Below are positions 10,511-20,610 of a stretch of DNA of 64,000 nucleotides, one piece after another (within the stretch, counting starts at the first letter, position 1; each line of letters opens with the position of its first letter). Source of the DNA: Macrostomum hystrix (taxonomy: Eukaryota; Platyhelminthes; Macrostomidae); assembly GCA_950097015.1 (NCBI GenBank), contig CATNEN010000039.1:7332501-7396500 (forward strand), in the 5' to 3' direction. The notes beneath the pieces were generated by a model, which was given only the letters and a program-made list of their open reading frames with translations, ran no database searches and was not told where the DNA came from. The position numbers and the translations under genes are program-made.

Positions 10511-13500
10511 ATGGAGTTCGATGGAGCTGAAGCCGACACATTTGGCACAGAGGCAAGTCTGGAGCTGCGCCACATGCAGAATATTGGCTCGGAGATTATG
10601 CACAACTATGCTAAAACTGATGGCGCCAAAGTGGACTTCAATATTGGCAAATTTCCGATTCAGAAGATTGAAAGTACGCAACATAAAATACTGTTAGAGC
10701 TAGCTGCGGGAACAAGTCCCCTTGATGCGGAGGCTTCCCCTGCAATTGATTCCCCATTAGCCAATTCCTCTCTAGTTGCAGCAGCACCGGCATCTTCGAC
10801 AACAGCAGCCGCAGATGCTTACACCACCCCATCAGCACCGCCAGCAAAGCCTGAGCCAGCGGCTGCAGCTGCTGCGACCGTCTCGAACTGGGTGACGCAG
10901 GATCCTGTGGGGCGCCAGATTCGTGGAATTCAATTCCACCGCGTGCAGATCAGCGGTGATGCGGATTGCCACATGCAGGTTAGCATCTTCCCGTGTGTCA
11001 CATTCCTGTGTCTTCTCCTGGATTTGAGTCACTCTACAGTGTCTTCTCCTAGATTTGAGTCACTCTACAGTGTATTCTCCTAGATTTGTGTCACTCTACA
11101 GTGTCTTCTCCTAGATTTGAGTCACTCTACAGTGTATTCTCCTAGATTTGTGTCACTCTACAGTGTCTTCTCCTAGATTTGAGTCACTCTACAGTGTATT
11201 CTCCTAGATTTGGGTCACTCTACAGTGTATTCTCCTAGATTTGAGTCACTCTACAGTATATTCTCCTAGATTCGAGTCACTCTACAGTGTATTCTCCTAG
11301 ATTTGAGTCACTCTACAGTGTATTCTCCTAGATTTGAGTCACTCTACAGTGTATTCTCCTAGATTTGAGTCACTCTACAGTGTCTTATCCTAGATTTGAG
11401 TCACTCTACAGTGTCTTCTCCTAGATTTGGGTCACTCTACAGTGTATTCTCCTAGATTTGAGTCACTCTACAGTGTCTTCTCCTAGATTTGAGTCACTCT
11501 ACAGTGTATTCTCCTAGATTTGAGTCACTCTACAGTATATTCTCCTAGATTCGAGTCACTCTACAGTGTATTCTCCTAGATTCGAGTCACTCTACAGTGT
11601 CTTCTCCTAGATTTGAGTCACTCTACAGTGTCTTATCCTAGATTTGAGTCACTCTACAGTGTATTCTCCTAGATCTGAGTCACTCTACAGTGTCTTCTCC
11701 TAGATTTGAGTCACTCTACAGTGTATTCTCCTGGATTTGAGTCACTCTACAGTGTATTCTCCTAGATTTGAGTCACTCTACAGTGTATTCTCCTAGATTT
11801 GGGTCACTCTACAGTGTATTCTCCTAGATTTGAGTCACTCTACAGTGTATTCTCCTAGATTTGAGTCACTCTACAGTGTATTCTCCTAGATTTGAGTCAC
11901 TCTACAGTGTCTTATCCTAGATTTGAGTCACTCTACAGTGTATTCTCCTAGATCTGAGTCACTCTACAGTATATTCTCCTAGATTCGAGTCACTCTACAG
12001 TGTATTCTCCTAGATTCGAGTCACTCTACAGTGTCTTCTCCTAGATTTGAGTCACTCTACAGTGTCTTATCCTAGATTTGAGTCACTCTACAGTGTATTC
12101 TCCTAGATCTGAGTCACTCTACAGTGTCTTCTCCTAGATTTGAGTCACTCTACAGTGTATTCTCCTGGGATCTGTGATTGTGAGAGGGAGGGAGGGTGGG
12201 AAGTTGAAATCGTGTCTTCTCCTAGATTTGAGTCACTCTACAGTGTATTCTCCTGGATTTGAGTCACTCTACAGTGTATTCTCCTAGATTTGAGTCACTC
12301 TACAGTGTATTCTCCTAGATTCGAGTCACTCTACAGTGTATTCTCCTAGATTTGAGTCACTCTACAGTGTATTCTCCTGGATTTGAGTCACTCTACAGTG
12401 TCTTATCCTAGATTTGAGTCACTCTACAGTGTCTTATCCTAGATTTGAGTCACTCTACAGTGTCTTATCCTAGATTTGAGTCACTCTACAGTGTATTCTC
12501 CTAGATTTGAGTCACTCTACAGTGTATTCTCCTGGATTTGAGTCACTCTACTATGTCTTCTAACTTTTTAAATAGGTTAATTGAGCAGTAGGTTATCAGT
12601 GCTTTCTCATAATTGCTCTTCTGATTGAGCTAATTGTTTTCATTTATCCGTTTTAAAGTGTTGCCGGTACTTGAATAAACTGTTTGTTCAGCTAAAATTC
12701 AACACTAGAAAGCAAATGTCTTGACTATAGTTAGCATATCTTTCTCGTCAGCTGCTATAGCTACAGAAATGTGCCTTATCAGAAAGTATAGTGTTTTTTT
12801 ATTTGAATCTTTTTCCACATAATAGACAGAGATATTATAACACTCTGCCCAACTTTGTCGTCCTAACACGTCCCTGGACCTCCTATAGTAAAGGCGTGCG
12901 AAATGTTTTTAAGTATCATTGGCTTCTTCAGACCTGTGCTTATCTAAACTGATAGGTTGATTGTGTTGAACCCTCGACTCGTCAACTTGTAGTTTTTGCG
13001 TGTGTGTCAGCTTCTGTACAAAATTCTGCAATGAATCGAAGGCGTATTATACGCAGTTACTTAAATATGTCAGCATTTTTGTATACTTTGTGTTATTTTA
13101 GTATAATAAAAATTATAATAATATTCAGAGGGGCTGTGCTTCTGACGCATCATTTGCTAACACTAGACCCTCAGCCAACGAGGAGGCAATTCGCAATGTT
13201 CCATAGCGACCTAGATGTATTTGTTGGCATTCTCTGACTTGTGTCTGCCACTGGGACAGGGTGCTTTCTTTGCCCAGGGTGAGTGGCAGAGCGGTCTAAC
13301 GCGTTCGCCTCTCGCACCAAGGTCCCTGAGCTCGATTCCACGGCGAGGCCCCGTTCATTTGGGGCGCAGCAGCGGAGAGAAGGCTTGGGGGCTTGTCGTG
13401 CAATTTACGCCTTAGAGGGCCAACCTCCAAGGCGCAGTAAGAGTGTACACTGCCTGATGATGAGAAAGTCAGGGCAGATGTATACACCTGTGTAAGCGTG

Positions 13501-16500
13501 TGCCTGCGTACGGTATCTGTGTGCGTATATGCTCAGGAGTCAGCGAAATGAGTATAGAATTGCTTCTTGCTGGCTGCGGGTCTAGTGTTACAAAATGATG
13601 TTCCATTGTGGTATTATTATTTTCCTAGGGCGTCTTCTCCGACGAGGACGTCGGTGCCGCCTGCGAGTGCCTGATGGTGGCCATGCGGCTTCGCCGCCGG
13701 TACATGGCCACGGCCGGGCAGGGCTTCTGCGTCACCACCGCGCGCTACATGGACCGGGCCGCTGTTGCCGCCACCTCCGCTGCCCAGGGCGAAGCTCCCG
13801 ACTTGTGGGAGCGGCACCAGCAGCATCAACAGCAGCATCAACAGCATCAGCACCAGCATCAACATCATCAGTCGGAGAATCACGACAGCCACCCGTACGA
13901 TCATCCGCCAGAGACCGACCCGTTGAGCACAGCGAACCTGCCCCCAAGCCTGCCAATCAGCTTTGCCATGCGCGACGGAGTGGCCAGCTTTGAACTGGTT
14001 GGCGCCCAGTCACCGCCGGAGCTCACAGCCGCTGTTGCCGCGGTGGCCGCCGTGCCGCCAGTCGATCGGGACACATTCCTGCGCGATCACAACACCATGG
14101 TGGCTTTGATCTCCAATGGGCCTTTGAAGAGTTTCACATTTCGCCGCCTGACCTACCTGCAGTCCAAGTACCAGCTGCACAGCCTGCTGAACGAGTTCAG
14201 AGAGAGCGCCGAGCAGAAGTCTGTGCCGCACAGGGACTTCTACAATATCCGAAAGGTGGACAATCACATTCACGCTGCGTCGGCCATGAATCAGAAGCAC
14301 CTGCTGCGATTCATCAAGCGCAGTTTGAAGAACTACCCGGATCGCAAGGTGATATTTTTGCGCCTGTCTTAAGAATGTCTCAAGAATGTCTCAAGAATGT
14401 CTCAAGAATGTCTCAAGAATGTCTCAAGAATTTCTTCGCCAATATTTGTGGCACTTTTTACTGTCCTCAATCCAGATTCCCAAAATACAGATTCCCAAAA
14501 TCCCGATTCCCAAAATCCCGATTCCCAAAATCCAAATTTCCTAAAATCCCAATTCCCAAAATCCCAAGCCATCCCTCACTCCAGGTGTACGTAGACAAGT
14601 CAGGACGCCAGCTCTCTCTTGCTGAGATATTCGAAGAGATGAAAATCACCGCCTACGACTTGAACATCGACATGCTGGACGTTCACGCCGACAGGAACAC
14701 ATTCCAGCGCTTCGACAAATTCAATTCCAAGTACAACCCGTTGGGTCAAAATCATCTGCGGGAAGTATTTTTAAAGACTGACAACTACATCGAGGGCGAG
14801 TTCTTCGCCGATATCATCAAGGAGGTGATGGGCGAGATGAACGAGTCCAGGTACCAACAGGCCGAGCTGCGACTTTCCATCTACGGGCGCAGCCGTGACG
14901 AGTGGGACAACCTAGCCAAGTGAGCACTTGAGATTTTGTTTCTTGATTTGCTGTTTGATTCTTAGTCTCTGTTTCTATAAATCACAGTCCTGATTACATA
15001 AATACCAATCCTGATTAAACAAATCTTTGTCGTGATTACAGAAATCACTGTCCTGATTACAGAAATCACTGTCCTGATTACAGAAATCACTGTCCTGATT
15101 AAATAAATCTTTATCATGATTACAGAAATCACAGTCCTGATGACAGAAATCACAGTCCTGATTACAGAAATCACAGTCCTGATTACAGAAATCACAGTCC
15201 TGATTACAGAAATCACAGTCCTGATTACAGAAATCACAGTCCTGATTACAGAAATCACAGTCCTGATTACAGAAATCACAGTCCTGATTACAGAAATCAC
15301 AGTCCTGATTACAGAAATCACAGTCCTGATTACAGAAATCACAGTCCTGATTACAGAAATCACAGTCCTGATTACAGAAATCACAGTCCTGATTACAGAA
15401 ATCACAGTCCTGATTACAGAAATCACAGTCCTGATTACAGAAATCACAGTCCTGATTACAGAAATCACAGTCCTGATTACAGAAATCACAGTCCTGATTA
15501 CAGAAATCACAGTCCTGATTACAGAAATCACAGTCCTGATTACAGAAATCACAGTCCTGATTACAGAAATCACAGTCCTGGTTAAACATATCTTCATCGT
15601 GATTACATAAATCCCATTCTGGCTTACAAAAGTCCCAATCCTGATTACAGAAATACCAATCCGGATTGCAAAAATCCTTATTTTGTAATTTTTTGTTTGA
15701 CTCCAATTCTTGCTCAGGATTCTAGAAATATCCTATGATTCAGAAAAGCAAATTCTTCATCTATGAATCCTGATTCTATTGTAAGACCAGCGAGATTTGA
15801 GTCACGAAAAAAACACACAGGCTCTAAATCCTAAGGGTCGATATTTATTAGTTAATGATTGCGGAGGGGTGGGTGTTGTACGCGCCCGGGCGCAGCCGCA
15901 GGGTGCAAGCACCCACCCTAAAATCAGTGCTGGAAACAAGCGTACACAAGCTAACAGAGCACAACCACTGCCAAGCTCACACTATCTATGTATCCTATGT
16001 GTCCATTCTGATACTATGAGTCCACATCCTTGTCCTCGGATGTCCTCATCCTGATTCTTAAAATCACCTTCCCGATTCTAAGAATCCCTATCCCGAATAT
16101 AAGAATCCCTATCCCGGCTCCAAGAATCCATATCCCGATTCTAAGAATCCCTATACCGGCTCTAAGAATCCCTATACCGGCTCTAAGAATCCCTATCCCG
16201 ATTCTAAGAATCCCTATACCGGCTCTAAGAATCCCTATCCCGACTCTAAGAATCCCTATCCTGATTCTAAGAATCCCTATCCTGATTCTAAAAATCCCTG
16301 TCCCGTTTTTAATAATCCGTCTCCTGATTCTAAGAATCCGTCTCCTGATTCTAAGAATCCTCTTCCTGATTCTAAGAATACTCTTCCTGATTCTAAGAAT
16401 CCCTGTGCCGTTTCTAAGAATCCATCTCCTGATTCTAAGAATACTGATCCTGATTCTAAGAATCCTCATCCTGATTCTAGTTGAAGGCTTACATTTTCAT

Positions 16501-18831
16501 GGTCTGTGCTGATAAAAAAATTTCAACTGATGCTCTAAGAAAATTCTAGGTCAAAATGTACTTTTGTAAGGTACGCGTACAACTCAGTTTATAAACAAAT
16601 TGATTTTCCTGTCAGGTGGGCCCTAAAGCACAAGGTGCACTCGGAGAATGTTCGCTGGCTGGTGCAAATACCCAGACTATTCGATGTGTACAGCAGCAAA
16701 GGGCAGCTGGCCAACTTTGAGCAGTTTCTAAACAACCTGTTCCTGCCGCTGCTAGAAGCCACCGCTGATCCGGCCTCGCATCCTGAACTATTCGCCTTCC
16801 TGCAATACGTTGTAGCTTTAGACTCTGTTGACGACGAATCTAAGCCTGAGACTCTGGCCTTTGATGCCAGCTCTCCAATGCCAGGTGAGAGTGCTCAGAC
16901 TGCTGTACGGGTGGGGTGACAGTCTGGCCAGGTGAGAGTGCTCAGACTGCTGTGCGGGTGGGGTCGCAGTCTGGCCAGGTGAGAGTGCTCAGACTGCTGT
17001 GCGGGTGGGGTCACAGTCTGGCCAGGTGAGAGTGCTCAGACTGCTGTGCGGGTGGGGTCACAGTCTGGCCAGGTGAGAGTGAACAAACTGTTGTGCGGGT
17101 GGAGTGTTAGATAGTCCAGGTGAGAGTGCTCAGACTGCGGTATGGATGGGTGACAGACTGGCCAGATGAGAGTGAAGCACAGGTTTTTGTTTAGAATCAT
17201 TAGTTTGGTTTGTTGCCCCCGTAGGCAAGTGGACCGAGGCAACCAACCCGCCGTACGCCTACTATCTGTACTACATGTTCGCCAATCTGGTCATGCTGAA
17301 CCATCTTCGGCTGGCAAGGGGTCTGAAGCCGATCACCCTGAGACCGCACTGCGGCGAGGCCGGACCTGTGCACCATCTGGTTACTGCCTTTCTGCTGGCT
17401 GATAATATTAGCCACGGACTACTGCTCAGGAAGGTCAGTAGCATCTATGATATTTTTTTGCTTCACCTAATTTCTGGCACGTTTTCTGTTACATGTAACA
17501 CATACCAGCTATGTCTAATAAACATGCTTACTAAATGTCACTCCTGTCTAACAGGTATCACTCCTGTATAGCAGTTATCAATGCTATCAAACAGGTATCA
17601 CTGAGGTGTAACAGTTACCAATGCTATCAAACAGGTATCACTGATCTGTAACAGTTACCAATGCTATCAAACAGGTATCACTGATCTGTAACAGTTACCA
17701 ATGTTATCAAACAGGTATCACTGATCTGTAACAGTTATCAATGCTATCAAACAGGTATCACTGATCTGTAACAGTTACCAATGTTATCAAACAGGTATCA
17801 CTGAGGTGTAACAGCTATCAATGCTATCAAACAGGTATCATTGATCTGTAACAGTTATCAATGCTATCAAACAGGTATCACTGAGGTGTAACAGCTATCA
17901 ATGCTATCAAACAGGTATCATTGATCTGTAACAGTTATCAATGCTATCAAACAGGTATTACTGATCTGTAACAGTTACCAATGTTATCAAACAGGTATCA
18001 CTGACCTGTAACAGTTACCTATGTTATCAAACAGGTATCATTGATCTGTAACAGTTATCAATGCTATCAAACAGGTATTACTGATCTGTAACAGTTACCA
18101 ATGTTATCAAACAGGTATCACTGATCTGTAACAGTTACCTATGTTATCAAACAGGTATCACTGATCTGTAACAGTTATCAATGTTATCGAACAGGTATCA
18201 CTGATCTGTAACAGTTATCAATGTTATCAAACATGTATCTCTGAGGTGTAACAGTTATCAATGATATCGAACAGGTATCACTCCTAATTATGTGGTCTAT
18301 TATTATAATTCGCATGGCATTTCATTATTATCGCAGGCTCCGGTGTTGCAGTACCTGTACTACCTGTGCCAGATTCCTATGGCCATGTCTCCGCTATCTA
18401 ACAATAGCCTATTCTTGACCTATAATCGCAGTCCGCTGCCAGAATTTCTAGCGAAAGGTTTGAGCGTCACTCTTAGCACGGACGATCCGCTGATGTTTCA
18501 CTTCACTCGGGAGCCACTCATGGAAGAGTACTCAATAGCTGCTCAGGTGTGGAAGCTGACTAATACGGACATGTGTGAGCTGGCCCGCAACTCTGTGCTC
18601 ATGTCGGGCTTCTCGCACGAGGTCAAACGGCACTGGCTGGGGCCGGCCTATCAGCGCGAGGGACCCCTTGGCAACGACATCAAGCGGACCAATGTGCCCA
18701 ATGTGAGAATGGCTTTTCGATTTGAGAACCTCATCGGCGAGTTGGGCTTGGTTGCCGGGGCCTACGCCCACGTCAGGCAGCAGCTGCTCATCAGGTCGCG
18801 TTCGCAGAGCTCTGCCCACCAGCTTCAGTAG
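10511..18831 (+). CDS. AMPD: AMP deaminase (AMPD1/2/3 family)
   Basis: Complete gene of 831 codons, deaminating AMP to IMP and ammonia in the purine nucleotide cycle. Exons: 10511-10978, 13629-14348, 14585-14919, 16616-16884, 17225-17433, 18337-18831 (TAG). All junctions are GT-AG and phases agree. The start GCGCCATGG is a good initiation context. Zinc ligands and catalytic residues are intact: HIH at about 369-371, HCGEAG at 639-644 (ligand His, catalytic Glu), ISHG His at about 661 and STDDP at 714-718. Other family blocks are [52 protein letters not shown] and [11 protein letters not shown]. The divergent N terminus has an Ala/Pro-rich stretch, and a Gln/His tract (about 219-237) interrupts the linker. 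It most resembles vertebrate AMPD2 by recollection; paralogue not assigned. Confidence 0.97.
11015..12556. repeat. 31-bp minisatellite in AMPD intron 1
   Basis: About 48 tandem 31-bp units with core TAGATTTGAGTCACTCTACA then GTGTATTCTCC. They start about 36 bp after the splice donor. Variants (GTCTTC/GTATTC, TTTG/TTCG, CTAG/CTGG) recur in blocks, indicating multi-unit duplications. The array is broken once, at about 12170-12215, by a unique G-rich insert. Confidence 0.95.
12168..12215. other. G-quadruplex motif interrupting the AMPD array
   Basis: The only non-repeat stretch inside the 31-bp array contains GGGAGGGAGGGTGGG at 12186-12200: four G-triplets with one-base loops, the most stable class of quadruplex motif. 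It lies on the + (RNA-like) strand of the intron. Confidence 0.85.
12557..13268. other. Unique remainder of AMPD intron 1
   Basis: Single-copy intron sequence between the 31-bp array and the SINE. No exon is recognisable. Confidence 0.5.
13280..13620 (+). mobile_element. tRNA-derived SINE, copy 1, at an AMPD 3' splice site
   Basis: The head has pol III-like boxes: A box TGGCAGAGCGG and B box AGCTCGATTCC. The body includes GGGGCGCAGCAGCGGAGAG and TGAGAAAGTCAGGGCAG, and the tail is (TAT)n. It matches the copy at 40364-40701 along its whole length. The tail ends against TTTCCTAG|GG, the acceptor of AMPD exon 2. TTTGCCCAGGG at 13269-13279 and TTTCCTAGGG at 13621-13630 look like a diverged target duplication. 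Confidence 0.85.
14371..14575. repeat. 11-bp and 15-bp tandem repeats in AMPD intron 2
   Basis: Five to six copies of AAGAATGTCTC (14371-14432), then about seven copies of a 15-bp unit ATTCCCAAAATCCCG (14475-14570). Together they fill most of this 236-bp intron and end about 10 bp before the 3' splice site. Confidence 0.9.
14975..15690. repeat. 21-bp minisatellite in AMPD intron 3
   Basis: Tandem 21-bp units, core TTACAGAAATCACAGTCCTG. The middle (about 15140-15580) is essentially invariant and both edges are degenerate. Translated frames in both directions are repeat artefacts. Confidence 0.95.
16020..16480. repeat. Second 21-bp minisatellite in AMPD intron 3
   Basis: About 22 units of 21 bp, core GATTCTAAGAATCCCTATCC, unrelated in sequence to the first array of the same intron. 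Variants CCGGCTC, CCGACTC and CCTGATTC alternate. Confidence 0.93.
16881..17200. repeat. 47-bp tandem array duplicating the AMPD intron 4 splice donor
   Basis: Copies of CCAGGTGAGAGTG begin at 16881, 16928, 16975, 17022, 17069 and 17116, exactly 47 bp apart, with a mutated copy at 17162. The first is the true exon 4/intron 4 junction (CCAG at 16881-16884 is exon). Each later unit therefore carries a near-perfect duplicate donor, CCAG|GTGAGAGTG. Confidence 0.95.
17540..18285. repeat. 40-bp minisatellite in AMPD intron 5
   Basis: About 18 units of 40 bp containing ATGCTATCAAACAGGTATCA and CTGATCTGTAACAGTTACC. The unit includes the palindrome GTAACAGTTAC. Several units carry CAGGTAT, a weak donor look-alike. 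Confidence 0.95.
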
Positions 18832-20604
18832 GGACGTTGACAAATTATTCTGAAAGGTTCCTGTTTTCATGTTTTATTTAACGAAAAATGTGAATTTTTT
18901 AGTCACTCTTTCTTCGTAGACACATTCTAAGACACTTCAATTTAAATTGTATACTCGTATTTACAGACTTTAGTTAATTAAAACAAGTTACGAAACTTAT
19001 TAACTTTATTAGGCTAGTGTTACATTAGCAATTGTCAAGTATTATATCAATTTGACCTGACAATTTGAGCGTAAAATACCGTTAAGTTTTTTTATTATTA
19101 ATTTATATTACATTTTATTCATGCAGTTTGAATCTATTAATTTAGGCGTCTAAAGATTTTAAAGTGCTTTAGTAACTATACATCACTACCAATTAAATTT
19201 TTGAATCTGTTTCACTTTCTAATTCTAACATTTTCGCACTAACCTTTACACATTGTGGCATATTAGTCTTAGATTGGATTGTAATATTGCCTTTTACTTC
19301 GTGGATGCTACTTAAAAAAATTCCGTATTGATGGTCCGTATATGTTTTTTATATGGAACCATTTTTTCAAGTCATTTCCCTTTGAAAATAATTATTGAAA
19401 TCATTGTACAAACATACTTGTTATTCCGATTTATTTTTTTTTTAAAGTGTGTGATTTTTAATTCCTTAGATTGTTGAAATGTGCATTCCTTTCCTTTTAT
19501 CACTGGCGTTTCAAATTCACTCTTTTCTAATAGTCATAATTAATCACACTTTTTTGCACAGAAACTTTCATTTTTTTCTATTTTGCGCATGTACTTCTAC
19601 AGGGTGTATCGATTGATTGATTGTATACATTTTGGTAACCCTATATTGAGACATTTATTATATTTAGCTACGAGTATATAGCATTTTTTATTGCTAGCGG
19701 CAAAATGATTTGCTGTGTTGAAAGCTACGTTTGTTTTTTTGTTTCACTTCGTGCTTCTATATGCGCTCGTATACACAATACTTCTCTATTTACCTCTAAT
19801 TATAAAGTGATAAACGTTTTTTTAAATGCATTATTACATTACGCCATCAAACCATTGTATTTCAAGCCTGGTTTGTTAGTTTAGCTTTGTTTTGTCGTGA
19901 TTTGTTCGCAATATTTACGAACTAGCTGTATTTTGAGTATTAGATAATTCGCGCTTTCCTAATTTTTATTGACAATTTAATTTCTGCTGGCAACATACTA
20001 TATATAGAGGTGCAAGCTCTAAATATTATTTCTAACACTTATTTGAATCAGTCTTCAGTGTGGAAGAAATTTTGCTAAAATTTGTTCGCTTGAAATTGTC
20101 CACTGATGCGTTTTTTTATTAAACAATATGGAGCCCTATTAGGCTGAACACTGCTTGTCAGTTTGCAATATATTTATGCTGCTAAAACAGCTATCTATTA
20201 CATTAACCTGCTAAATGAAAACACAGCTTGTCGCCAATTATTTTGTTGTTTGTTTGCTCTACTATAGTCGACTATCGTCAAACAATGCACGAAGCCAGGA
20301 AAATTATTATAATATAATATTGTGGTATTATCATCCACGGTAGCCGGAGCAATAGCTGGAGGGGATCGAATTGCTAGTCTTGTCTTGATTTTAAATCTGA
20401 AGGTGGTTGACAATTGAATGTCTCAAACTGGAGAGGACTGTGAATCCAATTGCAATAATTATTGCTTGCAATCTTACAACCAACCGTAGGCTGCTCAAGA
20501 CTCATACAACTAAGAAAGAAATTTGAGCCACTTGAAAGGAAATGTGTGTGCTGTTTGAATGCATACTACTGACTATACTGGTACCTAAAGTCATACCGTT
20601 TTGC
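18832..20604. other. AMPD 3' flank and intergenic sequence
   Basis: About 1.8 kb of AT-rich sequence between the convergent AMPD and FAM43-like genes. Both 3' UTRs end here, with an ATTAAA-type signal possible near 18978. No other gene was seen. Confidence 0.5.
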
Positions 20605-20610
20605 TTTATT
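20605..20610 (-). terminator. Polyadenylation signal overlapping the FAM43-like stop codon
   Basis: On the - strand GCGAAATAAAGC contains both the in-frame TAA (20608-20606) and AATAAA (20610-20605), so the 3' UTR would be only about 15-30 nt. Confidence 0.6.

Noticed and set aside
13276..13360. Functional tRNA gene (also 40364 and 49890)
   Set aside because: Only A/B-box-like heads; no complete cloverleaf or acceptor stem. Long non-tRNA bodies, tails and target duplications show SINEs.
14962..15706. Long repeat frames on both strands (CNQDCDF and ITEITVL types)
   Set aside because: Stop-free reading of a 21-bp intron minisatellite between two AMPD exons whose phases match across it.
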